A stretch of DNA of 64,000 bases, taken from Rotaria sp. Silwood1 (lineage: Eukaryota > Rotifera > Eurotatoria > Philodinida > Philodinidae). The notes beneath the pieces are model-generated. The model had not been told where the DNA came from. It did no database searches and was given only the letters and a program-made list of their open reading frames with translations. Below are positions 1 through 14,296 of the stretch, in pieces (position 1 is the stretch's first letter; every line of letters begins with the position of its first letter). The stretch spans positions 3,973,867 through 4,037,866 of the forward strand of contig CAJNOP010000002.1 of assembly GCA_905250075.1 (NCBI GenBank), read 5' to 3'. A program made the translations under genes and the position numbers.

Positions 1-22
1 TGTGATGTATGTATTTTACTAG

Positions 23-1667
<1,645 letters not shown>

Positions 1668-2513
1668 AGAAAATAAACGAAAAATTTTACGAACTAGAAT
1701 TTTTGTACAAATCATTCCAATGATCTATGATATTCGTTCTTGTGTTATATTCTATAGATCAGAATATTTTTTATTTTGTTAATTTGCTGTTTTTTTTTAC
1801 AACAATTCATATGAACTCTGATATAATTCATTTGTTTTCATAAAAAATCTAGTTATTATTACATCAATATTATGTCTTGCATGCGAATTTTCGAGTACGA
1901 AGAAAATCTACGCTTTCAAACATTAAGATTGATTTTCTAGTTTCTATGAAAGTAGATATTTTGTTTACTGAAAATTTTAAATGATTTATCTGGTATTATG
2001 GTTCTAGAATATTTACCAAGTAATACTCTGTCTATTGATTTTATTCTCGTTTACATAGTCATCCACAAAAAAAATTTCGTGTCATCTAAATCTTATTACA
2101 AAAATAATTAAATTTCATTTACATTTATGAGTTATGAATTCAATCTAGATCTTGTGCTAAAATTTTTCTAAAAATGAAAGAAAAAAACGTTTTCTTATTG
2201 AAAAAACTTCATTTGCGTATGTGTTAAGGCTTGTATTGGAGATGTATCAGAACAGCTACAAAAATCATTTATTAAAGTTATGCTAACTGATATGTTTCTT
2301 ATGATATTATTCTTCTCTGTTGTGTAAAACGTAGAGTTATTTCTAGATATTTCCATGAAATCTAATAAATTATAGCATATGTATGAATAAATATAAAATT
2401 TATTTATTATTCATTGAACATGCTTTATTATTGATATCTGTAGATGAATACCTAATCGATTTGAATATCGTACTTCAACAATTGGTTTCTTTCTTCAAGA
2501 GATTGTTAAAAAA
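1668..2513. other. Spacer between the two VPS4 copies
   Basis: AT-rich non-coding DNA. No convincing exon or RNA gene was seen. It presumably carries the 3' end of the first VPS4 gene and the promoter of the second. Confidence 0.5.
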
Positions 2514-4860
2514 ATGAATATTGATCTAAGGAATATTATCGAGGTATGACTTTACAATTGAATAGATATGACCTTTTATTTTTACTACTTCATAGAAAGG
2601 TTTTCAATTCGCCGAGCAGGCTGATTTTGAAGATAAAGCACATAACTATGAGTTGGCTGTACAAGCATATTTGGAAGCCTCAGATTGTTTAACACATGGT
2701 ACAAACTGTAAGTATTCAAAGTAAATTTTCGAAGAAATTGAAAACTGAATTGTATATACCGTTTAGACGGAATTATGAACGAAGAATTGAAGGAAAGTAT
2801 ACATGCTAAAGTCGAACGTTATTTAAAACGAGTTGAAGAAATCAAAAATTTTATGACGAATGAAGCAACGAAAACAGAAGCATTCATTAATGATACTACA
2901 GATTGTGAAAGTTTCAACGATAATAAAAACAAGGAATATGAGACTAAAGATATAAATTCAAAACACATTATCAAAAGTAAGTCTTATGTTATATTGATCA
3001 ATGATTATAAAATTACAAAAACTAAGTAGTGATATTTTTTTTATTGCTGTTTATTCTTATTCCATAACTGTACATGATAGTTTTTTTTCTAATTTTATAA
3101 ATGGATAATCTTGAATATACTTTGGTATCTTTAAATATATTTTTTCGTATGTATGAATTTAATTGATAGAAAGTATTTCAATATGCTTTGAGGTTATTCA
3201 CTTTTCTCAAGTTGGGCAAATGATATATGACTAATATTCTTGAAAATAAATGAGTCTATTGTTAAATCAATTATAGTTTATAAACAAGAATCCGTTAAAA
3301 TAATGTATTCTATGCATGTCAAAGTAAAAATTTACAAAAATAGTTTAATATGTTCAAAAATTATCCTTCCGTGAATAAGAAAGTTATTATAAAATATTAC
3401 TGAACGCAAATGAATATTAAAACTACATAAATATGTTATTCAATACGTGTTAGACTGTATTTTATAAACTCTTTAAAAGTATAGCACATGTTAATTTGTC
3501 ATAGGATGTATTGTCACTGATTCAACAGTAACCTTTGATGATGTCCTCGGTTTAGCAAACGCTAAAACAGTATTATTCGAAGCTGTTAAATTGCCTATTA
3601 AATTCCCAAAACTTTTTCAAGGTAAAAACAAGTATATATTTTAGGACAGTTGTATCGTCATATTATGCTTTTATTCTTAGACAAACAAAACTTCTCAACT
3701 TCTATCTTACTCTATGGAGTAAGTTTATTATTCTAGATAGATCTCATTTTTTTTTCTTTTTAAGCCTCCTGGCATTGGTAAAACCTATTTAGCTAAGTCG
3801 CTTGCTGCTGAATGTAAAACAACATTTATTTCTGTAAATGCATGGGGATTTCAGCCAAAATATCTTAATTACAATGAAAAATCTGTTAATTCTATATTTG
3901 AATTAGCTCGTCAACGGCAACCATGTATTTTATTTATTGATGATATTGATGGTTTGCCTGGACAACGTTATGATTCCGAATCGGAATTATATCAACGTAT
4001 AACACAAGAATTTTTAATTCAAACAGAAGGTACTTTTTGTGAATAATATAAAAGAATAATGTCAATCTAATTCTATAATCATAAATTAGATATTACAATG
4101 AATAATACAGGTATTTTTCTTGTTGCTGCCAGTAGTACTCCTTGGACACTTGAAGCAGCTATTCGACAAAGGTACATTATCTATATTTATCTGTTTTATC
4201 ATAGCATTTAATATTATATGTCTTCACTTGTTAGATTTAAAAAGCAAATCTATATTCCATTACCTGAATTGAATGAACGAGCAGCTATGTTTAAAATGTA
4301 TATGAATGCTAGTACTGATAATTATATTATTAATGAACATGAATGGATGCAGTTAGCAGAAAAAACTGAATAGTATGCTTTATATCTTATGACATAGAGA
4401 ATGATTATCTTTTTCTTGTAGTTATTCTAATGCTGATATTATGATCGTTTGTCGTGAAGCATTATTCAGACCTCTTCGTCCACTCATGTCAGCAACACAT
4501 TTCAAACGAGTGCATATTCTTCTTTTGTGTTTTTGTATCTAGTATCTTTTATAATTTCTACATAGATGCCAAATTTAAAATGTGATAGTTCTCGTGAACT
4601 TTGGTTTGCTTGTTCATCCGAAGATCCGAATGCGGAAGTAGTCGCAATAGATAAAATAGAACCTAATGAATTATATATACCTCCAATAACCATGGTTAGT
4701 TGCTATGAAAATTTTCAATTAAATAATAAACAATCCGACATATATTTATTTTAAGGCGGATATGTTAGCAGCTCTTCTCACAATAAAACCTTCAATAAAC
4801 GAATCGGAAATGATTAAATATCGAGATTTTAGTGGCAAGTTTGCAGAGAATGAATCATAA
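2514..4860 (+). CDS. Divergent VPS4 paralog, probable pseudo-ATPase
   Basis: Eleven exons (2514-2543, 2596-2707, 2767-2976, 3505-3621, 3681-3718, 3765-4029, 4090-4171, 4235-4372, 4422-4509, 4566-4694, 4756-4860) join to an uninterrupted 437-residue protein. The MIT domain is at the N-terminus (about 1-75) and the AAA domain follows. Every intron shared with the upstream VPS4 copy is in the same place, so this is a tandem duplicate. The AAA core has changed: Walker A reads GPPGIGKT, the Walker B glutamate is Asp229 (FIDDID), the sensor-1 Asn is Ser273 (AASSTPW), the first arginine finger is Gln284 (IRQRF), and the pore loop reads PKYLNYNEK. The open frame over eleven exons argues that the protein is still made. 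By analogy with Walker B mutants of VPS4 it may bind ATP and oligomerise without normal turnover; that is inference. A recent pseudogene is less likely. Confidence 0.85.
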
Positions 4861-6685
4861 TGAAAATAAAATAAAATTTTGAAAAATGCTAACAACATGA
4901 ATTTTTCGAAGAATGGTCATTTGTATTGATTGTAATATATTTTCTTTATAGTTCTATCTGTTGTTTTTGTTTTTATTGATTTAATATCAGGTCATACAAT
5001 TAAGGAGGAGAAACAAATAGGTTTCTTACTCTTAAATTTTCTGTTACACTTAGCTTTTCTCTCTGAAAAGTTTTGTTAGTTGATGTTTAATGGAATTTTT
5101 GATATTTTCCTATAGAATGAATACAAGAAAAAATTTCAAGAAAAATTTGAATCTGTTAATAAAGAAAATGCTTTCACTGCAATTCCCAAGAAGTATTAGC
5201 TACTTTCTTCCAAATAGAGAACTCTTTTACATTGGTGAATTCTTTCATATTCAGTTTGAGAGACTTTCTCTTCCTTTTGAATAAAGCTGAACGAAAGCCA
5301 TAGATGGTGATGTAACATGTAAACAGTGTGTTCATGATTCCGTAGCATATGTATAAAGTTATTTACAAGTAGGTCAGTTAAGAAAACATGGAAATATTCT
5401 TGATTTTATATTTTCTTCATATTAAAAATGGGACAACAAAATAATCTCACAATGATGTCAACGTGTAAGACAGTTGTTATATTCATGGATAACTCACTAG
5501 AAAGAGTTAATATTATAATAAATGTACTAGCAAACACTTGATCATATCTGCTTTACAATTTCTGAGAATTAGCTTTGCGTTTTGCCTATAATATCAAAAA
5601 TTCTCTACACTTCTTTATCTTCATCAACAAAACATTTATTCGTGTTCTGTGTTTTTTCCTTCTATTCAATCGTGAAAATTTGCTAATGACATAAGATAAA
5701 TTATCAACAGAATATATCATTCAGCAGCTCTTTTAGATACATTTTTATTGTCACATATATTCTTGTTAAATTATCGAGATATATTTCTAATAAAACTAAT
5801 CAAAATGAAACACATAATCTGTGCATTAACTTATTGATAAATCGATTATATTTTGAAATTTTATAACATTCGTTTACGAAGAGACTTTAAAGCGAATCAT
5901 TTTTTTCTTTAATTTTCGTCTACATATAACGCGTTGTTTATGGTTATCATTACTATTACTAAAATCATCATTGCATTTCGTTTGTAATTTTTGTCGTTTA
6001 CTTTGATTAGTATAGGTTGTTGTTTCTTATTTTCATGTAATGCATTATTATTGTCTCGTGTTGATACGCAACATGCACCATAATGTGCATAATAGCTAAA
6101 TATCGATAATGGGTTTCATTTGATAATGCTACGACGCCTAATCATCATATCTCTAACTTGTTCACAAACATTTTCTCACAATTCACTGTCATCAACATCA
6201 TTCATATCTGAGTTTTCGTCATCATCTCAATAATGTAACTCACGATAGTCTTTCTAACATGCATGATACTCATTAGCCATCGACTTCGATAAGCGTAGTG
6301 AGTAAGCATTAATGACAATAAATATCGTGATTAATAGAATGCAATTTGATATGCAACTAAAAACATTGGTTTTTATTTTTGATTATTTTATTCAAAATAC
6401 ATACTTTATCTTGTTCATCTAATGCGTTGCTCGAGACAATGTTTTTTATATTATTCATTAAGGCTCTTCTATATTAATGATGGAAGAATAAAATTTTAAA
6501 AAAAGAAACTCTTAGTTCAATGAAATGAATTCCATAAAAGAAAAAATTTTAAAGTTATGATTAAGAAAACAAAAAGACAAATCATTGATAATATATGAAA
6601 ATTTCTATTCTTTAATTTTTTTGTCCTTTCTAGTATAGAGTAAACAACGCTAATCACATCATCCTTTTAAATTAATTTTTCTATG
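4861..6685. other. Intergenic region, no recognisable gene
   Basis: AT-rich sequence between the VPS4 paralog and the oxidase gene. A 64-codon open frame at 5090-5284 shows no motif and is probably chance. Nothing else was recognised. Confidence 0.4.
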
Positions 6686-7909
6686 TTAGAGCTTCGATTT
6701 CGGCATTGTAACAAGAGTTGAAGACTTGCCATTTTTTGGTAATGATGTGCATCCACAAAGCATCATGGCAAGTTTAAATTCACGCTTCAATACTTCGAAT
6801 ATACCAACTACACCTTGACATCCACCTACTGCAAGTCCCCAAAGAACAGGTCGACCAATAAGTACAGCATCTGCTCCAAGTGCTATTGCCTTAAGAACAT
6901 CTGTACCACGTCGAATTCCACCATCTAAATAAATATCAATCTTTTTTTTAGATTGCATTCCTCGAACGGCAGCAACAATTTCAGGCAAAACTTCAATTGT
7001 ACTAAATGTTGTGTCAACTTGTCGAGCACCATGATTCGATACAACCATTCCATCAACATCAGCTTGAACAGCTAATTGAGCATCTTCACTAGTCATGATA
7101 CCTTTAACAATAATAGGCAATCGAGTTATTTGCCTTAGCCATTTAATATCGGACCATGTTAATGTTGCATCAAGATTTCTTGCAATAAAATCATTTAATG
7201 CTGATACATGATCACTTTGTGCATGTTTTAAGTCACCATCATATAAATTTTCTAATTGCATATTTTCAGGTAAACGAAATCCATTTCGATGGTCTGCTTC
7301 ACGATTACCAAAACGACAAGCATCAACCGTAACGACAAGCGCACGAAATCCAGCTTTTTCAGCACGATGAACAAGTCGTTCCGTAAAATTACGATCTTTA
7401 AGGATATATAATTGAAACCATAATTGAGATGTTGATGTTGGATATTCTTTTAATGCTTGTTGATGTTCACGAGCAACATCTTCTAAACGTGTTGTTGATA
7501 ATGATGAAAGTATCATGACTGTATTAGCACGAACAGCTGCACGTGCTGTACTTAATTCACCACGATCATCAGCTAATCGATGCATTGCTGTTGGTGCAAT
7601 TAAAACAGGAAATGAACAAGTTGTTTGACCATTTAATAAAGTAACAGAACAACTATTAGGATTTTCACCATGATGAGATACATCGACAAATACTCTTGGA
7701 CGTAATTTAATACGTCGATAAGCTTCAACATTGTCTTTTAAAGTCAATTCATCATCAGCACCTGATCGATAATAATCATAAGCCATTTTAGAAAGTTTTT
7801 CTTTTGCTGCTTGATGATAATCTTCTATATTAAGTAAAATTCGAGATGCTTGTGGAATACTTGTATTCATTTGAGGTAATATACTGTCATCCATATTTTT
7901 TTCAGACAT
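6686..7909 (-). CDS. HAO1: FMN-dependent 2-hydroxyacid oxidase (glycolate oxidase family), peroxisomal
   Basis: Oxidises short 2-hydroxyacids such as glycolate to 2-oxoacids with O2, making H2O2. It is a single 407-residue exon. The ATG at 7909 (MSEKNMDD) is chosen because the frame further upstream opens only with TTG. FMN and substrate residues of the spinach enzyme are all present: Tyr46 in YDYY, Tyr168 in FQLYI, Asp196 in TVDA, Arg199 in CRFG, Lys269 in VKGI, and His293 and Arg296 in SNHGARQVD. The GRPVLWGL loop and the LDGGIRRG phosphate site are also present. The protein ends in Ser-Lys-Leu, a canonical peroxisomal PTS1 signal. It is divergent from the FAD oxidoreductase at 8122, with about 210 bp between start codons. 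Lack of introns is unusual beside its neighbours. HAO1 versus HAO2 orthology cannot be decided here. Confidence 0.92.
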   Translation of the reverse strand: MSEKNMDDSILPQMNTSIPQASRILLNIEDYHQAAKEKLSKMAYDYYRSGADDELTLKDNVEAYRRIKLRPRVFVDVSHHGENPNSCSVTLLNGQTTCSFPVLIAPTAMHRLADDRGELSTARAAVRANTVMILSSLSTTRLEDVAREHQQALKEYPTSTSQLWFQLYILKDRNFTERLVHRAEKAGFRALVVTVDACRFGNREADHRNGFRLPENMQLENLYDGDLKHAQSDHVSALNDFIARNLDATLTWSDIKWLRQITRLPIIVKGIMTSEDAQLAVQADVDGMVVSNHGARQVDTTFSTIEVLPEIVAAVRGMQSKKKIDIYLDGGIRRGTDVLKAIALGADAVLIGRPVLWGLAVGGCQGVVGIFEVLKREFKLAMMLCGCTSLPKNGKSSTLVTMPKSKL

Positions 7910-8121
7910 GTTTAAAAACAAACGTATGTTTGTCTACTGTTAAAGCATACTGAATCGAAACCGATAGCACACGTGTATCTTATTTATTAATACTACTTGC
8001 GGCATCTTACTTTTAAAAAGCCTCTTTCTGATTGGTTTTTACCAAATGGAAGTCAAAAGAACAGTCAGATGGAATTTGATTCGGGTTCTGTTTATCTGAC
8101 GTGTATTTCTTATCATTTAAA
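7910..8121. promoter_or_regulatory. Shared divergent promoter region of the two oxidase genes
   Basis: A 212-bp gap separates the start codons of the hydroxyacid oxidase (minus) and the FAD oxidoreductase (plus). Such a short divergent spacer must hold both core promoters. No clear TATA box or named factor site was identified. Confidence 0.45.
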
Positions 8122-9566
8122 ATGGCACATTCAAATCATATTTGTATAATAGGTGGTGGTATTATTGGTGCTTCAATCGGTTTTCATTTATCAGAAGCTG
8201 GTTGTTCAAATATAACTATAGTTGAACGAACAAATATTGCTTGTGGTGCTAGTGGACGTGCTGGAGGATTTCTTGCAAAAAATTGGCGTTCAGGTGTTGA
8301 AGGAAAATTTTCTGAATCAAGTTTTTTAGCTCATAGTGAGCTTTCTAAACGTTTAAAAAATGAATTTTCTACTGATGTTATGTATCGTCGTTTAACGACA
8401 TACAATATATCAGTCAATGAAACTCATGGTAAAACAAAAACAAATAAACAAACTGATGATGATAAATCATTACCAAAATGGATAACGGCTGATGTTCATG
8501 AAAAAGAAATATTAGGAAATGAAGATACAACAGCACAAGTTCATCCAGGGTAAGTTTTTTTAATAAATAAAATATTTTTTGATGCATATCTATGTATTTT
8601 TTTAGATTGTTAACAAATGCTTTAGTAAAAATAATTGAAAATCGAGGTGGACGTGTTATTATTGGTAAAGCAAATGGATTTCTTTTTGAAACTATAACAA
8701 CTCATACAGCAAAAGATGAACATCATCAAACATCACCTGTTCGTGCTATTAAATTATTAGTTGAAAATCAAGAACCTATTGAAGCTGATATATTTATACT
8801 TGCTATGGGACCATGGACATGTAAGTAAATATTATTTCATATTCAATATTTTCCATTTTTTTAAATCATATAGATCAAGCAGCACCTTGGTTTCGAGATG
8901 CTATGATATTTAAAGAAAATATTTCTCATGAATTAGATGCTATCAGTGGAGTTAAAGCACATAGTATCGTATTTAAAGGTAATCAACCAACAGAACCTTA
9001 TGCATTTTTTCTTGCCTATCAATCAAGTGATGGTAATGTATTAGATCCTGAAATTTATCCACGACCAAGTTTGTCTTTGTTCTTTTTACTCTATTAAATT
9101 GAAAGAAATAATATAAATTTATTTAGATGGTGATATTTATGTATGTGGGTTTTCAGAACAGCATACACAAAATTTATCTGATAGTGGTAATTCAGTATCA
9201 ATTGATGAGAATAGTTGTGAACGTCTTCGTCAAATTGCTGTTCATGTAGCATCAACATTAAAAGATTCAAATGTAGAAATAAAACAAGCTTGTTATTTAC
9301 CACAATCAAATGATGGCATACCAATAATTGGACGACTTCATGGATTAAATAATGTTTATGTTGCAGCAGTAAATAATTAAATTATTATTTATTGAAGACT
9401 TAGATCTAATTGACTTCTTTCTACGTTTTAGGGTCATAGTTGTTGGGGAATTTTAAATAGTTTAGCTACGGGTGCACAATTAACTCAATTGATTTTAAAA
9501 GGTGAAATTTCACCATATTTAAAACAGTGTGATCCAGTACGATTTTTTCGACGTACAACTCATTAA
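8122..9566 (+). CDS. FAD-dependent oxidoreductase, DAO superfamily (TDA3-like)
   Basis: Five exons (8122-8549, 8606-8820, 8874-9068, 9127-9368, 9432-9566) give 404 residues. The N-terminus carries the dinucleotide-binding fold IGGGIIGASIGFHLSE (GxGxxG at 11-16), followed by an acidic Glu at the end of strand 2 (IVERTN) and the ACGASGRAGGF motif usual in DAO enzymes. FILAMGPWT is the second FAD motif. The C-terminus has NDGIPIIGR and GHSCWGILNS, the terminal FAD-contact region of the fold. Overall it resembles yeast Tda3 and similar uncharacterised oxidoreductases; the substrate cannot be told. No peroxisomal SKL is present (end is RRTTH), unlike its divergent partner. ATG 8122 is the first in frame just before the Rossmann motif. 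Confidence 0.85.
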
Positions 9567-12500
9567 TAGATAAAAAACATTAGTAATTTGTATTACTCTT
9601 GTATTCAAACTATTACTTGTGTTAAATAAATTTAATTCTATTAGACATGCAAAATGTGACAACCCGATAAGATAATATTCACTTTTTTTTTTCTCACGGT
9701 TGCATTCAATGAATCATGAACAAGTCAAAAAATTTCATAGAAATGTTGTGACATTGTTTTGTTTGGTTAAGTCGTCCTGTTCCTTCCATAAAAGCCCATT
9801 TTTTATCAGAAAAATCGAAATTGAAATAAGTGCATGAAAAAATAACCCGAAGTCTGAGCTTTCATAGATGAAATGACTTGTTTTTTTTATTAGACACCTC
9901 GTTTTTGATGAAAATATATGATGCTTTTCATGACCTTCCGCTTGAAAAATATGCTTTCTACATCAAAAGAAGGAAATCTTTTCGCTCTTTATGCTTTTTT
10001 CTATGATCACGCAATCCAGAATTCTCTGTGGATCTGCATTGCATATATAGAATTTTTTTTGTTCGAAAGAGCACATCAAGATGTAGGTCATGATAAAATT
10101 TTTGTTCCAGTTAATCTTTTGTCATTATTATGTAAAAGAGTACTTTTAGGTTTTTTCGAAACATTGAGTTTTTTTGCCTTAAAACTTGAGAATTTAAAAA
10201 ATGGCTCTGCCATGATTTTTCAAACAAAAAAAAACCAAAATCCATAGAGAATTTTGAGTTCCCGAATGAGCTACTTTTTGACCTTTGTTTGTTGAATACT
10301 GTCAGAAAACATCATGATGTAAGGCTGAATATTTTACCATTAGCTTCTCCACTACAACTTCAATATATTCTAAGAATTTCATGCGATTTGAATTTACTTA
10401 GCACAAGATTGATTTTTTGAGGGATCTCTTAAAAGTACTCATATTATTTTATTGATATTAAATTATTTATTATGTAACAGAACAAAATAATAGTAAAATA
10501 TAACGAAAATTTATACAAATTCATAAATGATTTATCATAATATATAACTCTAATTTATTTTTTTCTTATAAAATTTTGAACGTAAAAAGTATGGATGAGT
10601 AAATATAAACAGATTTGTTTTTATTTCCAGTATTTTCTGACATGTGGCTTTTACCAATTACATAGTAAATATGTATACTAGATGTTTCATTGTTCTTTCT
10701 AATTAATAGTCAGACAATAACACTTTTCCTTTTTTTTTCAATAAATACGGAATAATTAATTTATAAAATAGAAAATTTACATCCTTATATTCGGTTCGAG
10801 GTGATAAGAATGTTTCTATTGATATAAAAATGTGTGGAAATCTTACATAAAATAAGTTGACGCTAGTAGCAAATTATTATTATAAATTTTAATGTATGAC
10901 ACTCTTGCGTGCGTCATATATGTTTAACAGTGTCATTATATTTAAAATAATTTTTGTTTAATCTACTTATCGTATGTCTGCAGTGAAGATTTGATAGGTT
11001 CAATGCTGATGTACGTTACACATAATGAACAATAAAAACTTAAGTCATCTTGAAAAAAAATCATCAATTAAGTATATAAATTGATAATGCATAGCGTGGA
11101 ATGTTGGAAATATCGCTTAATATAAGTAGAAGTCAAGTTGCTAACAATATAAAAGTGTGTTCTATACGAAAATTTATTGTACTATTTATATCACATATTG
11201 CACATATGTTGAAATTGTTTTGTAAAAATATTGATCACATGAATAAAGTTCTTCATCAACAATATTGGAGCCTTTTTCGATATTGTTAATGATAAATATT
11301 ACATTGAAAATACCAAAGTTCAAATACTTTATCAATACTCAATTTCAAATCGTTAGCTTTATTCTTACTTTCTGTTAATGACTATGGGTCAAGTAGTTTC
11401 ATCTAACTTGATGAAAAAGCTAGTTTTTATTGCTCAATAAACAATTTTATTCATTATACAAAAAAATTTAATAATGCATGGATCTATGCTATTCATAAAA
11501 ACACTCGAGAGCATACTTCCAAAACTAAAAAGTTAATCTTCAAAAATGCTAGAATTTCTATTGTATTTGATCAATAATACAATTTTATCTATTCATTTTG
11601 ACGTCGAAAATAACTATTTCACTTCAATAAAGCAACTTTCTTTAGTATAAATATAGATCTAAATTGTTAAGGAAATAAAGTTTATACAATGTTTTATTTC
11701 ATCGCCATAGTCCATTGACAATCTCTTAAGCATAATATAGAACGTGTAAAGAATATAAATCTAAACATAATAATAGATTAATTCAATATATGCTAAAAGC
11801 AAAATGCAGCACTTCTGTACTGACAATTGTCAAAATAAACTATAAACCCAAGTGGATAGGAAAAATGTTTTTTTTTTGAGTGTTCACGCTAAGAAAATCC
11901 AATTATTAGTACTGTCAAAACTGTTCTGCTATTTAATTAAACTTATTTACGCCTACGACCTTAAACATTCATAAATTCAATGCAACAATCATTAACCTTT
12001 CATATTTATTTCTTTTTCCTTGAACGAATTCTTAAGTTTTTTCAAAAACATTATACAGATCTAACTGAGAAAATACTATGAACATGTTAAGTGTTAATTA
12101 AAGCTAGGTCAACAATATCTGTTGAATTATAAACAAGATTTTGTGCGTAGCTTTCGTCTTTTAAACAACATGCTATACTTATTACTAATAGCACTTGAGA
12201 GCTCCCGAGGTTCTCTATATATAACTGCGTCATTGGCACTTAACTGATCTATACCTTTGATGAACGCATAAACATGTTTTCTATTTCTTATCTAAGATTT
12301 CCGTTTCTGTTCTATAGTATGATTATTCTTATTTTAAAGAAAAAGAAAACTTAAATGAATATTGACAGATATATAAATGAATTTGAAAACAACATCGACA
12401 TGAAAGATGATTGATATAGAAAATTAGAACAAAAAAAAAATGGGAAAAACAAAAGAATAACCTTGGGAATCTCTCAACTCATTCTCAATTTCTTTATAAA

Positions 12501-13355
12501 TATACATATATTAATTTCCTTATCATAAAACATTCTAGCTAACGCTTCCAAAAAGGCAATGAACTGAATAGCACATCGAATGATGTGGTGTTAAAGAATA
12601 TAATAAGTTCGATATTTTTTTTTCTCTCTCTTATCATTGTTGACAATAAAACAAAACAAGAAATGCAATATATAACAAATTACCAACAAAAGAATCACTT
12701 CAATTTATAGCGGAAATTTCGATATTGAAAAGAAAAATAAACAATTGGAATGTTTTATACAAAACAAAATGATTAAGTAGCTTTCTTCTAATCTATAAAA
12801 ATATTATTTCATAACTGTTAATATATATATATATATATATATTTTTTTAACTAAGTTTTTTTTTACGCATTTTATCATTCATCAAATATAGAAACTGTCA
12901 ACACTATCTGGGTGCTGCTTCCCTTTTTTTGATCCATACGATAATGAGTTTCCGGTGTTCTGCCTTCTCCTCGTCTTCTTGACGAACATCTTTTTTCTGC
13001 GCCTTCTTCTGTTTCTTTTTCTTTTCCGTTTTTTTTTTTTTGTTTCCGCTATCTATACGCATTTACATCTCTTTGATAGGCAGTATAATTTACATTTTTT
13101 TGAGCGAAAGAAAGAGTGAGAAAATATTATAAATACAAAATAAAATGGGATAGTATTCATATTGCTTATCGATTGATGATATTCGTATACCTCGATTGAA
13201 CTTTTCCAAGCAAAATCTGTATGAATTGTACCTGTTTGTCATATTATTTTAAAATTTTTCTATTTGCTAATAGATAATTTTGAATGTTATTCCAAGTGTT
13301 AATACGCAAACATCATTAAAAAATTTCTGTTTTTTTCTTCGCTTAAATTTATAAT
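9567..13355. other. Long AT-rich intergenic region
   Basis: About 3.8 kb without a convincing gene. Open frames at 9918-10247 and 11101-11289 are low-complexity and show no family motif. A (TA)n run lies at about 12822-12842. Possible TE relics are too decayed to name. Confidence 0.45.
12822..12842. repeat. (TA)n microsatellite
   Basis: Alternating TA run of about ten units followed by a T tract. Confidence 0.9.
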
Positions 13356-14296
13356 ATGGTTGATAAAAATTATGTTGTTTCACTACTCGGCTGTGCCAAT
13401 CTCATCGAATTGGTTAGTGTGTAACAAATAGACTATTCTCTGGTCTATATATATACAGGAATTGAATTTAATCCTAATATGTTTATTATGAATAGACGTT
13501 GCTTGCCGGTGGTTTTATCGCCGTGTGTTTGACATCAACTGGTTATGCTCAACTTGTTGATTCTTATGCTAACATCATTAGATATAATATAACTCAGACA
13601 GTAAGTATATAGAAGAAAATTCGATGAAAAGGTTTGACTGATATGCACATTCTTCTATGTCAATCATATCATTTATCGTTTTTCAGCATGACACTGATTC
13701 AACGGCATTTTATGATATCGATGTTTATACAATCAAACAAGCCGATCAAGCTATTTTAATAATCATATTTGGTTTAACATTATTTTCATTTCTTGCTCAT
13801 ATTATATTTAGCTTTCGTTATCGATATTCATGGCATCGCTTATCGATTGGCGTAAAAAATTCAATTAGTTTTTATCTCTTATTAAAAGACCTTTGTCATT
13901 TTTAGGTAGCTTTCTTATGTATTATCTATGCATTTACTTTATTTGGCGTATCAGTTGTTGTTGCTGTGAGTAGAAAAAAAAGAAGAGAAACCAAAATAGA
14001 AATTTTATATTCTTTTTTTTCTCGTTTTTGATTATCCAGTGTTGGGAAGATAAACTGAGAAAACGACTAACACGTACATATTTAAATAATCAAATTATTC
14101 TTACACCAAATGGTACTGTTAGACCGCAAACTGGTTCAGCAGCCGCTGCAGCTGTAAGTATTTTCTTATAAAAATTAAACTAAATTTATTCTTATGGAAA
14201 TTTTGTTTTTAGACATTTGGTTTTGCTTCATGTCTTATATATCTTGCTGAAGCATTGATAAGATTTCGACGTTTAGCCGATAAGATCCAAGCGTAA
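13356..14296 (+). CDS. Four-helix membrane protein, MARVEL-like
   Basis: Six exons (13356-13412, 13496-13600, 13687-13851, 13906-13965, 14040-14153, 14213-14296) join to 194 residues. Four hydrophobic segments are visible: residues about 6-32 across exons 1-2, then ILIIIFGLTLFSFLAHIIF in exon 3, VAFLCIIYAFTLFGVSVVVA in exon 4, and TFGFASCLIYLAEALI in exon 6. A basic segment follows helix 3 (EDKLRKRLTR). The loop after helix 1 has an NIT glycosylation sequon. The pattern of four helices with short tails and a Glu in the last helix fits MARVEL or related tetraspan vesicle and junction proteins, but no subfamily can be named. The last two exons carry a small Ala-rich stretch at their join. Confidence 0.7.

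Noticed and set aside
9918-10247. 109-codon open frame
   Set aside because: Phe-rich low-complexity content, no family motif, no splice context; most likely chance in AT-rich DNA.
10785-10860. GGTTCGAG motif resembling a tRNA T-loop
   Set aside because: No matching D-arm, anticodon arm or acceptor stem could be folded around it.
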